This document shows positions 25,441-36,721 of a stretch of 64,000 bases of DNA, piece after piece; the first letter of the stretch is position 1, and each line of letters opens with the position of its first letter. The stretch covers positions 16,188,121 through 16,252,120 of the forward strand of contig NC_084817.1 in the NCBI RefSeq assembly GCF_963583255.1, given 5' to 3'. The DNA comes from Pyrus communis. Taxonomy: Eukaryota; Streptophyta; Magnoliopsida; Rosales; Rosaceae. Position numbers and translations under genes: made by a program. Under the pieces are notes generated by a model that saw only the letters and a list, made by a program, of their open reading frames with translations, did no database searches and had not been told where the DNA came from.

Positions 25441-25965
25441 ATTTGAGTGCTAGTGGCCTATTGTTAAAGCAAAGGTGGGAGTACAATGATCCCAAATAAC
25501 TAGTGCTTCTTAAAAGAAGCATATAACCGGTGTTTCTTACAAAAAAACATTCTTTTGAAATTGAAAAATATTTTATCTAGTTACTCTTTTAATCATTTTA
25601 AAACTATTTACAAACAAGCCCATAATCTCTGTCTTACCAAGAATGTAACTGAAAGGGTATTTGGATTGTTAAGAAAACGAAGGAGGAGTATACCTTTTTC
25701 AACATCAAAATAAAAATTAGAATCAGTAATGCATGTTGTGTATCTAATAATTTCATTCTAATCGAGAAAGCTGGTGATCTTGTTTTAAAAGTTCACGGAT
25801 GAAAGTTTCAACCTTTCGTGGATTAAGAAATATTGAATCAAACAAGCGAAGGACTCTCTCAAAATTGAACTCTCGACTTGTCGTTACCTTATGTTTTTGG
25901 CGCAATTAATGTGCCAACATTATAAAAAATTAAGCAAAAAAGTACTTGCAAAATCTCACTTTTAA
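25441..25965. other. Spacer, no gene recognised
   Basis: The DNA is AT-rich. A short imperfect inverted stretch (gtgcttcttaaaagaagc) lies at 25503-25520. Nothing else was recognised. Confidence 0.3.
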
Positions 25966-26474
25966 GAGCAACTCCACCAGGACCATTAGCTCGATGGACT
26001 GGCGACTTCCCCATCCCAATAGCCCCAGCTGCAAGCTCTAGCCCATGCGGGCATGTGGGTTAAGGGGGGGCCCAAGCGAGAGGTCCAACTCGAATTGGTA
26101 GCCTGAGAGCCTGAGGGTTGTGTGATGTGTGGCTGACATTAAGGTGACCCAGCTCGAATTTGTCCATTTTCCCTTGTCAGAATCTGGAAAAAGAATGGGA
26201 TGCATGCAGGGAATTAAACCCTTGAATTAAACCACAAGAATTGCAACACAACATGATTTAAAGCTCAAGAACACAAGATAATGATAGAAACATCACCTGG
26301 GTTTGAGATTGAGAGCTCAAGCTCTCGGCTTCAATGGTAGGACCTTGCACCATGCACCGATGCCGCATGCAAGGTCATGGTTGGGTTCCTTGAGTTCTAG
26401 GGATTCCAAAAATATTATTTTTGAGCTTGATTTGTTGAAGGTTTGAAGAGGAAGGAGGGAGGGAGAGAGGGAGA

Positions 26475-26506
<32 letters not shown>

Positions 26507-26722
26507 TCGGTCAAATGAGGGGAAAAAGGGAAAGGGTGATAGGAATGTTTGATGGATTAGGTGAGGAAAAAATACTAATATTTTATTATCTATTGTCATG
26601 GCTATTCAGTTTAAGAATGAAGATCCAAAAATCAATTACTGTTCATTAAAAACAATTATTATTCACTGAGTGAATTCAATAGTTAGTTGCCTTAGAAAGC
26701 CTTTGCAAAGTTGGAGTTGCTC
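25966..26722. mobile_element. PIF/Harbinger-type MITE with GA microsatellite
   Basis: The termini gagcaactcca and tggagttgctc are perfect 11-bp inverted repeats, flanked by TAA on both sides (25963-25965 and 26723-26725). TIR form and 3-bp TAA/TTA duplication fit PIF/Harbinger elements. The interior contains a GA-rich microsatellite at 26446-26506 and no transposase. Confidence 0.65.
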
Positions 26723-26919
26723 TAAAAGAACTCCTCAACATTTGTCATCAAACAATGGATGGCAACGTTCTGACTATGTTCAAACGTTATTTAATTAAAT
26801 TAAAATTTTAATAATTCCGATTGGGCGACCCATATGATATGGGTTGTGCATCCGACCCACGGGCTGAACTTTCAAGTCCCAGGTCTTAGAATTCAATATA
26901 TAAACACGCAAGTCGCAAG

Positions 26920-27592
26920 TAGAGGTGGGCATAAAAACCGCCAAACCGCAAAACCGCATCGAACCGTAAGAAAAAAAACCGAAAAAAACCGTGTTGACCG
27001 GAAAAGTCAACTTTGAGTGAAAAACTGAACCGAACCGTTCAAACCGGTTTTGGTTCCGGTTTCGAATGACCAAGAACCGGCCGAACCGAACCGAACCGTT
27101 TTATTAATAATAAATAAATAAATTATATATACACACACATGTCATGGTATAATAGGTTGAAAAATAGGTTGAAAAATTGTGTACAGGAGTTGCTGCTTCT
27201 TGCTTGCTCTTTGAAGTCTAAAAACTTGCAATTTGTTTCATCATTTTTTTGTTTGTTGACTGATTGACCAGTGCATATGTATTTTAGTTGTCTCTTTTTG
27301 TTGACTTGGTGCCACTACCAAAGACATTTGCATTAAAAAAGATGTGTTGTATGCAACTGTATGTAATCAGTTTTAGAAGATGTATTTGAATGCATAATGA
27401 TTTGGTGTTCAAATAATTTATTATTAGGAACCGTAAACCGGCAAGAACCGAATCGGAACCGGTGTAGACCGAACCGTAATGTTCTAGTCATAAATTTAAG
27501 TGGAACTGCACCGAATCGAACCGTTAATATATTTCGGTTCCGGTTTCAATTTAGGGGTGAAACCACACCGAACCGCACCGTGCCCACCCCTA
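26920..27592. mobile_element. hAT-type MITE rich in CGGTT/AACCG words
   Basis: The termini tagaggtgggca and tgcccacccccta-type (tgcccacccc then ta) are inverted repeats. The flanking 8-bp repeat GTCGCAAG is perfect (26912-26919 and 27593-27600). Length is 673 bp. Both subterminal regions are packed with aaccg or cggtt words, as is usual for hAT transposase binding sites; the core is AT-rich with no transposase. Confidence 0.8.
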
Positions 27593-27600
27593 GTCGCAAG

Positions 27601-28386
27601 TCGTGGATTGAGAACGACTCTTCCATCCAATGAAGCGAAAGCGTGAGGACACTCTCTAATATGCGCGTAGGATATTATATACAGTATTCAGGTCCAACCC
27701 AACCAGGTATTCTCACCAGAATGTCTGAAAGCAAAACCCTACAGTACATGACTGTGGGGTACACTTGGATGCCCATAAATCTCAAAAGGAAAGATGAAAT
27801 TACCAGAACACCACAATCCTAGGATACGACGTCGGATAAAGCGGAAACATGTGCGAGAAATGGTATGTTTGACGAGGACAAATTGGTCCAAACGGAAAAG
27901 TTGTTGTCCTCAAGCTCAAGAATCTGGCTGGTGTCTGCACGCTGCACACTGCACACTTCACTCTATGCAAAATACAAAAACAATTTTCTGCTCACTCTCT
28001 CTCTCTAGCTTTCAAAACTACTTTCCCTTTCTCCCCCTCTCTCTCCTCACTTTTTCTCTCTCTAAAGATTCATAGGAATCAAATCATCAAAACCCTAAAA
28101 CCCAGAAGCCAGAATCCAGAATCCATAAACTCATCTGGAAACCTGAAAATTTTGAGCTCCAAACCCAGCATTATGCTCTCCAGCTTCCGCCATTGAAAGA
28201 AAGAACCCATCTTTCTGTTTCTTCTGCTGGGTAGGAATAGAAGCAGCTGGGTAAGCAGAAAAAGCATTAAAAACCCAGAAATTCTCCCAGTTTCAAACCC
28301 AAAAAACCTAGCCTTTTTACTTCATTGTTAAACCACAGATAAACCCTCTTTCCATTTTCCCCTATTTCGAGAAACAGTTTCCAAAA
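27601..28386 (+). promoter_or_regulatory. Upstream region and probable 5'UTR of the LYM gene
   Basis: The last ~400 bp are pyrimidine-rich (ctctctctctct at about 27998 and again at 28050), typical of plant 5'UTRs. No clear TATA box was assigned. The ATG at 28387 is in the good context aaaaATGGCG and opens a signal peptide. No other gene lies here. Confidence 0.45.
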
Positions 28387-31151
28387 ATGGCGATTCAAAA
28401 ACCCTTTTGCAAAACCCAATTCTCCGTTTTTCTGCTAGTCCTAGCCAATGTGGCTGTTTTTGTCACCTCCAAGTCGACAATCGAGCCCTGCTCGAACGCC
28501 GACTCGTGCAATGCCTTGCTCGGCTACACCGTCTACACCGATCTCAAGGTCTCAGAGGTCGCCTCCCTCTTCCAGGTCGACCCAATTGCTCTCCTCACCG
28601 CCAATGCCATCGACATTTCGTACCCCGACGTCGAAAACCACATCCTCCCCTCCCAGCTCTTCCTCAAAGTCCCAATCATTTGCTCCTGCGTCGACGGGAT
28701 TCGAAAGTCAGTGTCTACCCACTACAAGACCCGGCCTTCCGACACGCTGGCCTCCATTGCTGATTCGGTGTACTCCGGCTTGGTCTCGGCGGACCAGATT
28801 CGGGAGGCCAATTCGATTTCGGACCCTTCTGTGCTCGACGTGGGGCAAACCCTTGTGGTGCCTCTGCCCTGCACTTGCTTCAATGGGACTGATAATTCGC
28901 TGCCGGCTATCTACTTGTCTTATGTGGTGAACCCGGAGGACACACTGGCGGGGATTGCCGCCCGGTACTCGACTACCCTGACCGATTTGATGAATGTGAA
29001 TGCCATGGGCAACACAGCTATTAAGGCTGCTGATATACTTGCAGTGCCATTGCCAGGTAATCTGTAATTTTGCTTATCTTATCAAGTGTTTCGATATTGG
29101 AAGCTAATTATTGGAATGTGTTTTTCTATGTTGAATTTTGGTATGCTAATTTAATTATGCTTTTGTTAATTAGTAATTAGTGAGTGATATGGTGCTTCTA
29201 ACTGTGCTGTTTTGTTTTCAGTTTCAGATGCTGCATTTGTTTTTTATAACATTCTTCACCGTAGAGAGTCGGAGTTCATAAAGTTTGTGCATTTTAATGT
29301 GTTTTAATTAGTTCAAACCAATAACCGCATCATATATTTTTGAGTTAGCTGACTGCCATAGCTATACTGTTTCTGTGAATCCTTGAGGCCCTTCTTATGG
29401 TTGGTTCTCGCACAGATTTGGATATAGTTTTCATCTTTAAAATATTTCAAATACTTTTGTGTTATAGGTTTCAGTAGATTGATTAAGAAACCATTATATA
29501 GTGAAGACATTACCATTATATAGTTTTTGTCTTTAAAGTAAACCAAATGGTTGGTTCTCTCGCAGATGCAACTTGAGACGATACTGGTGCACTAGAAATA
29601 TACACAAGTGAAATAAATAAGAAACCATCATATAATGTAATTCTGTAAAAGTTTCACTTAAACAATTGACTACAAAGTCCTTAATTCACCATGCAATTCT
29701 CGTAGAAAATCTTCAACCTTTCCTCGAGAATACTCTGTTGCTCGATTTCTGTCTTCTTTATGTAAGCAGTATGCTCAGAAAACAAACCAATCTTAAGCAC
29801 CGCATTATCTTAACAAAAGTAACCGCAAATTGATTTGGAAAAGAGGTCCTTTGAAAATGTTAGTCAGATAGGTGGTGAAACATGCCCCTCTGCTTCCTTT
29901 GGGCGCTGGTAGTGTATTACTTGCAGATTCCGAAATGTTTGAATTTTGTTTATTTAATAGGCTGTTGGTAATGTTTGAATTTTGTTTGTCTTGAGTGCAG
30001 CTTGTGCATCAAACTTTCCTAAATCTGCTCAAGACTATGGCTTGATTGTGCCCAATGGTAGCTATGCCATTACAGCAAGCCACTGTTTACAATGCAGTTG
30101 TGGGCCTGGGAGTCTCAAGTAATTGAGTTTACTTCTATATGTACATGTTCTCCAACTTCTCCTGCGGGTTGAGTATTAATCACATAATCATGTTACTTTC
30201 TACAGTTTGTACTGCCAGCCTGCTTCATTAGCAGTTTCATGTTCGAGCATGCAATGTAGAAACAGTAACCTCATGGTCGGGAACGTTACAGTTCAGCAGA
30301 GTGGTGGTGGTTGCAATGTCACTTCTTGTAACTATGGTGGTTTTGTGAATGGAAGCATCGTCTCAACGTATGGTTATCCTTTATGCTTCTACCTTTTGAC
30401 TCTTATTATAGCTGTTTCAAAATGTAGGATTTCCGTTTTAATGTCAATCTGATTTTGTCCTCCTCTGCAGGTTGTCTAAATCTCTTCAGCCCCGTTGCCC
30501 AGGTAAAATTATAGATGCTAATATCTGTTGTGCTGCTTGGCTAAATTAGAAGGAACAAAACTATAGAAATTTATTGCACTTTTAGGTTTTTGGATATCAC
30601 GTATAATATGAATGCGTCTGTGTGAAACTGGTTCTCTTATTTCAAATTATGGACTCTATTATAAATAGTTGGTTGTCAAACAGTTACTGGTGTTATAAAG
30701 CATATTAGCAGATTGTATATTACTTTCAATTGAAATAAGATCATACCAGAAAATAGAAGGGTGATCACATTTTTCATTGCGATTTCTTTAACTGAAAAGA
30801 AAAAGGCTTCATGGAGCCAGAAATCGGGTTGTGATTAATTTGTTACTCAAGAACTCTATTTCAAAACACTATGCAGGTCCACAGAAATTTCCACCACTTA
30901 TAGCCCCACCTACCTCAGTAATCCGTGACACAATGTTTGCACCCTCACCTGCTCCCGAGTCAGATGGTTCTATTGGTGGGATACCCAAGTCACCTTCAGT
31001 GTTACCCGGGGTGCTTCCAGCAGGATTGCCCCCTATAGGTGGCCCTGCTGGGATTACTTCCGATGCCTGCTCACTGATCAATCCGTTGGGCAATTTCCCA
31101 ACCGCTGTTCTGCTACTTTTGTATGTCAAGTTCATGATTGCCATCTTATGA
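28387..31151 (+). CDS. LYM1: LysM-domain GPI-anchored receptor, LYM1/LYM3 type
   Basis: Five exons (28387-29056, 30001-30118, 30206-30367, 30471-30502, 30877-31151) with GT-AG borders give 1257 nt and 418 residues. A signal peptide spans residues 1-28. Three LysM-like segments follow at about 48-95, 112-158 and 176-222, separated by CxC motifs (C99/C101 and C162/C164). A Cys-rich segment, a Pro/Gly/Ser-rich stalk and a hydrophobic C-terminal tail (PTAVLLLLYVKFMIAIL) then follow, as in GPI-anchored proteins without a kinase. By family knowledge, LYM1 and LYM3 bind bacterial peptidoglycan at the outer plasma membrane and signal with CERK1. Telling LYM1 from LYM3 needs a tree. Several potential N-glycosylation sites are visible (NGT, NGS, NVT). 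Confidence 0.9.
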
Positions 31152-32084
31152 TGATTTCCGTTTTGTGCTCTTGATTGTTGTTTCAGCATCGGATTCGTAT
31201 TTATTTCTAGCGTTGAACTGATTTTGTGAATGTGGCGAACCGTCATTGGTGGGTTTTAATTAGTGATGGGTTTTGTTTTGCTCAACTATCGGATTATGCA
31301 CTGTGAGTCAGTGAGTGTGAGGTAGTGGAAGTTGCCATCTCTGTAATCTATTCTTGTTGCCAATTTCTTGAGTCTCAGGATATTGTCTGGGCAGACCCCT
31401 TACTGGCATTTTTGTTATGATCTCTATTCTCTAATTCTGTCCCCAACTTAGAAGGATATTATACTACTGACCATACATTTAAGCAAGAATTAACCGAAGT
31501 GCAGAAAACATTATTCGATCGGCGTTGTTTCACCAACGCCGAACATTATGGTTTCAGTGAAATGATATTTAGGTCACTCCGTTGGTTCAGTTTACAGTTT
31601 GAGCCATACAACTGGTCAAATGACGTATATTTGGTGCCTTATTAAACAGTATAATCATTTTGACAATATGGCATATTTGTTCTTTCCATCCACATTTCTG
31701 TCAAATAAGATCTCTAGGGCCCCTCCTCTCGGCGTTATCAACTCCCAATGCGTAGGTTTCTAGCAAGTTTAACAAGCCTGGCGCTGTTTCACCAACTCCA
31801 AATTTTCGGCACGAGGTTTCTACCACGTTTATTCTCGACTTCAAGTAAAAGTTGTTTAGATTTCGGATACATTGCCATGGTAATGTAGGTGACGATAGTA
31901 CGAATCAATTCCTCTAGAGTGGATAAATGACCCTACATAGACTCATTAAAGAAGACGGACGACACAAACATCGTAATCCAATACTCTTAAAAGCCAAATT
32001 TGTTCAAACAAAGCTTCAGTCTTGATTGCCATAGCTCTGGTGCGACCTTTTCCTGCTAAAATCCGAGAAAGCTCGTGCGCAATA
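31152..32084. other. LYM 3'UTR and downstream spacer
   Basis: The first ~300 bp should be 3'UTR. At 31522 the sequence ggcgttgtttcaccaacgcc forms a 7-bp stem; a diverged relative (ggcgctgtttcaccaactcc) lies at 31781. No further gene was seen. Confidence 0.4.
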
Positions 32085-32089
32085 AGAAT

Positions 32090-34010
32090 TGACACACCCC
32101 GACCTAGATCGAGGCGTGCTGGCCGTCACATGAGGGTGACGTAGCCATGTGCACAGTGCGGAAGTGATATTAATATAAGAAATGCGAATAAACTAAAACC
32201 AAACCAACTAAAGCACTAGATAAGAAAGTGCAAGATGAAATTAAGTGTGAGTTCACAACCAGAGCATAAGTAGCCTAAGTGCAGTCCAGTGGGACGAATA
32301 CTAATTATGCAACACCCAAAGGTGATCCTACAATGGTGATAATCTGTCAGAACCTCCGTCAAATCCTCGTAAGCCACCAACAAGCACTCCTACCTAAAAC
32401 TTGGAGGGGCGCAAAACAGAAAGTGTGAGTGGGCAAAAACAAAGCTTTCCAAAACCATCTCAATTATCAAAGATAGTAACCCCTCACTGTAAAACTTGTA
32501 TAATTTCCCAGAAAATAGAATACATACATATACCACAACCATGCTCAGAATAGCAAAATCCACATATATGCCATGTCAAATATCTCAGCATAAAATATGT
32601 AAGCCAGGTGATATAAATCAATGTAAATGATAAGTTAGCCGAAGTCACCTAACGTGACCTGTACGGCTCAAATCCATATCTTAACAAATATGCCTGCACA
32701 CGAGTCGGAACGACCTAAAGTGGTCTGTACGACAGGACTACGTGTAAATAAATACGCTCAAGTGCTACGATCACGTGAAGACTGTGTGAATAATCGCGGG
32801 TCACGTATGAGTCGGAACCACCTATAATGGTCTGTACAACAGGACTATGCACCTAACTTGGATCTAAGGTGAGCGTATGGTGCGGGAGGTGAACATCACA
32901 TGAAGGACTGTGCCTAACCACGAGTGGGAGCACTAACACGGGGGTGTAGGTTTATGAGCTCAAAACATAGGAATCATTTAAATCAATTTTCTGGGAAAAA
33001 TACCAAGCATATATATATTGAAAACCAAATGCCCACTCACTGATATGTGGAAGGGTCTTAGCCCCTAAGTCTCGCTTGACTGCGCTCGTCCACTGGAAAA
33101 GTCTCACCTATATGCGAAACAACTATTTAAATATTATTTTAAAGCACATAAACAAAACTAGGTACTAACTTCTCACATGTTGCTCAATTGTGATGTTTGA
33201 ATATACCAACGTGATCTACTCAACCCCACAAAAATCCCCATATTTTTAGAAGAATTTTCTGATCACCTACGCGCCCTTACGCTTCGGCCAAGGCACGGCC
33301 ACACGCGCGACCACGCTCAAGCATGTGCTTAAAACTTCAATATCTTCTTCGTTTCTCAACCAAAATTCAAGAGATTTAAACCAAAATGAAGCTTAGGATG
33401 AGAGGAACAAAACCTTACCACTTTTAGGTCTAAAACTCACAGGATCTCGCTGGAAAAATCACGATAGTCCGAATACCTCTGCAACTTGTCAAACCCGAGC
33501 TTCCTAACGTCCAAAACCTTCCAAAATTCTTCCCTAAGCTTGGTGAAGAAGTTCTAAGGCTCTCTAACACCTCCAAACTCAACAAAACCTCCTTGATCAC
33601 GATGGATTAACAGTGCACCTCATCGGGGTTTTCTGGTTCTCGAGTAATTGAAGCCTTCATGTCGAACTAACTATATGGATGAGCTCTTGGGCTCACAAGG
33701 AACACAAAAATAACCTCCTAGACGTCGATCCGTGCATGCAAGGGTTAGTTTGAGAGCTATCTGTATGGTTGTACAGAGAATGGATGAAATCCAAGAGGGA
33801 AGAGAGAGAGAGAGTCAACGAGTTGGTTTAGGTGTGTGTGTGTGTGTGTGGTCCTAGCTTGGGTCACCAACCAAAAACAAAGAAAACTAAAATTCTAATT
33901 GGGTCCAAACAATTAGAACTTAACATATTTGGTCCACAACCAAAGCGCATGTCACACAACACCATTTAACGTCCAAGGGTATAAAATATATTTCGGGATG
34001 GGCTGTCACA
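32090..34010 (+). mobile_element. Uninterrupted family-A solo-LTR-like element
   Basis: It starts tgacacaccccgaccta and ends atgggctgtcaca. The 5-bp duplication AGAAT is perfect (32085-32089 and 34011-34015). At 1921 bp it is the cleanest copy of family A. It has the hairpin motif at about 32636-32675 and 32700-32735, a (TG)n run at 33834-33850, and no coding domain or primer-binding site. Confidence 0.85.
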
Positions 34011-34029
34011 AGAATGTTGTCAACAATAT

Positions 34030-35508
34030 TGATGAGTCAATTTCATATTATATATTTTACCCTATTCTTTATGTTTTGGTAATTATTTTGATATAATTTT
34101 GATACTTTGATTTATATTTCTAATATAGGACATCCAATTTCCTCTGGAGCAAAACATGATCAAACAGACAAATTTTGGAGTGATTCAAATTGGAGGATAT
34201 TCGTGTGTCTCTTGGTGTGTTCGTATCAAAATTTGGGATTTTTCTACCAAGCGATTATTTTATGGTGACGGGATAAATGAGCAGTGCAAAGTGCTGGAAA
34301 ATGACGTTTATGGGCTTAAATTGCATTTTTGGAGCACGAGATGACCTCTGATAGGTTTGTGGCCTTCTGGAAAAGTGTTCAGAATATTTCAAACCTCAAA
34401 TCCAGCTGTATTGGGCCGGTTTTGGAGCAGTTTAGAGTCTAAAACGTGGCTGTTCAGATTTTAGGCGAATTTTATCATTTAATTTAGGATTATGTTTCCT
34501 ATTTTATTTTAGTTATTTAGTTTCCTAGTTCGATTGGAAGACCTTTTATTAGGAGGATTGAATTTCTGCTAGGATAAATAAGCTTGGTCGGCTTTATTCT
34601 TGGAGTTGCTTCTTTTCTTGAAGTCTTGAAGATAGGAAATTGGCCAAGCGTAGAGATTTTCAAACTTTTTCCATTCTAGGTGTTTTCGATCTTTTATTAT
34701 TTCAATAAAGAACTTTATGATTTTTTATTATGAATATGCGTAACTAATTCTCTTTTTGCTAGGGTGAGGCAATAATATGTAGTTTCTCTTCAATTTACTT
34801 ATGATTATATGCATGTAGGTTTTCGAATTATTAATTATTAATTTAAACTATCTAATTATCTTGATGCTTGATCACCATTAGGATGTTTAGAAAGGTAATT
34901 TGATGCAATTTTGGTCGGAGATCAGTCCCTGAAATTGACAAAGGCTTCTTGTGATTAATATGTGCAAGTTCACTTAGGATGAATACCATGTCATTAGGGT
35001 TGCATGATTTTTCAAAAGGTTTCACATAACTTAATGAGTCATGCATGTTTAGATTTGATTTGAATACCACAGACGAATTGCATGTTTGATATACGCTTTA
35101 TGTTGGCGGTCCAAGTAGGCATATATTAGGAAAACCTAACCTTCGAAATATGCATGTATAAGTCATAAGTAATTGACAGAACTATATAGGATTGTTATGG
35201 TGACGGTGGATCTTTAGTGCTTTCTTAATTTGATTTCTCCAATACTGTTTCCTTTTCCCTATCTTTAATATTGCAGATTAGTTTACTTTTATTAGTTAAA
35301 TTCGTTTTATTAAATTAGGTTATAAAAATCAATCACCCCAAATTTGTACTTTACAATAATTAATTGAAATTTGGTTTGCTTCGATTTATTTAATAATCCT
35401 TGTGGAGAACGACCTTGCAAGAACCATTTATACTATAATATCCTTGTCATTCTTGCAAGTATTATAGGAGTTTTTAATCCGTTTACGTATGTGGTAAATT
35501 CTCTATCA
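34030..35508 (+). mobile_element. Solo-LTR-like element, family C
   Basis: It starts tgatgagtcaatttc and ends ctctatca. The 5-bp duplication AATAT is at 34025-34029 and 35509-35513. Length is 1479 bp. The words ataggacatccaattt near the left and gagaacgaccttgcaag near the right are typical of plant LTRs in my memory. No retroviral-type genes are present. Confidence 0.75.
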
Positions 35509-35560
35509 AATATTTCTTCTAGGCACAAATGCACCTTTTTTTTTTATAGGGATTTTGGCC

Positions 35561-35638
35561 AGGAGATATCTTAGCACCTTAATTAAATAAAGTAAAGATA
35601 GGAGATATCTTAGCACCTTAATTAAATAAAGTAAATAT
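35561..35638 (+). repeat. 39-bp tandem duplication
   Basis: Two almost identical 39-bp units begin aggagatatcttagcacc, at 35561 and 35600. Confidence 0.85.
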
Positions 35639-36099
35639 GTTTAGTCCAAATGGCCATTACCCATTATTTTTTTTTTCTTTTAAAAAGGGAGACAACTGGT
35701 GACAAGTCACAGTTATCCACTCATTTCAGGGGCTGGGCAACGATAGTCCATCCCCATGGATTATCATCACCATCTCCTTCTAATCTCCAGATTCTTAACA
35801 AATTGATCCATTGATCAAACTGGCAAGCAAAAAGTGACTCCCCAGGTTGCCCACCATTAAGCAAAAAATCGACCATTAAAATTGTGCCCTTCTCGACATC
35901 AAAAGCCATTGATCCTCGAGTGTCAAAAATTTAGCCCTCCAAAAAACATTGTTTCCAAGAACCTTTCCAAATGGATGGAGTATTATGAACTTGAAACCAG
36001 GGACACACGAAATGCTCCAAGAAACTATTTTTGGTCTTAACACCTACAAGTTTATGATCTTTGAAATTGGAGGTTGATAGGATTTTTAGAACCTTTCCC
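35639..36099. other. Spacer with an unrecognised short minus-strand frame
   Basis: A 62-codon minus-strand frame (35909-35721) includes DFLLNGGQPGESLF and FDQWINLLRIW. It looks protein-like, but no partner exons or family were recognised, so it may be a gene relic. Confidence 0.3.
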
Positions 36100-36721
36100 T
36101 TCCCGAGGATTACCGTTATCAGGAATTCAATAGTTCACTGAAAAACAAGGTGTCGGTGGTGGTTTGTTTGATTATAGAGGAAAGATGAGGGAAGGCGTTT
36201 GGTGGGGTCAAGTTGTCAGAGTGGGCAGGCCAGTGGTGGTGTCTCAGTGGTTGGCAAAGAACAGAGGGAGTTTAAGTAAGCTTGAGGGAGGAGAGAGTTA
36301 GAGTGAGAGAGATGGGGAGAGTGTTAGAAAGGAGATAGATGAGGGAGAAGATATAGAGAGAAGAAAGAGTCTAGGAGTGTGGGGGAAAAAGTTCCATAGG
36401 GCAAGGGAGTGAGGTAGAGGTTGTGTGTGGGTCCTACTAAACAAAAACAATAATAAAATAATGAGAAAATATCTAGGACAATTAATTTACTAAATTGCTT
36501 TTCGCTTCATTGTCTTGTAAATCTCTATCGTAACTTTGATTTCGATCCCGCTTACGTCCATGTGTTCGTATTAACGAGTACTACACAAATACTATAACAT
36601 ATTAGCTCATACACTTCACGAAATGATTGTCAACAAAAGTCAACAATATCGCCTCTAAGGGCATTTTCGTCAATTCACTCTTTCAAAAATAAAATGTTGT
36701 AAAATCAGGGAAGGATCCTAA
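36100..36721 (+). repeat. 3' fragment of a family-A LTR
   Basis: The sequence from about 36580 (acacttcacgaaatgattg, caacaaaagtcaac, gggcattttcgtcaattcac, ending ggatcctaaca) follows the end of the outer family-A LTR (24540-24653). The left limit is uncertain and the 5' half is missing. Confidence 0.55.

Noticed and set aside
28407..28930. Two long frames overlapping LYM exon 1
   Set aside because: These are out-of-frame shadows of the G/C-rich LYM exon; the LysM frame with signal peptide is clearly the real one.
35721..35909. 62-codon minus-strand frame with protein-like composition
   Set aside because: No family, start context or partner exon was recognised; kept only as a note in the spacer entry.
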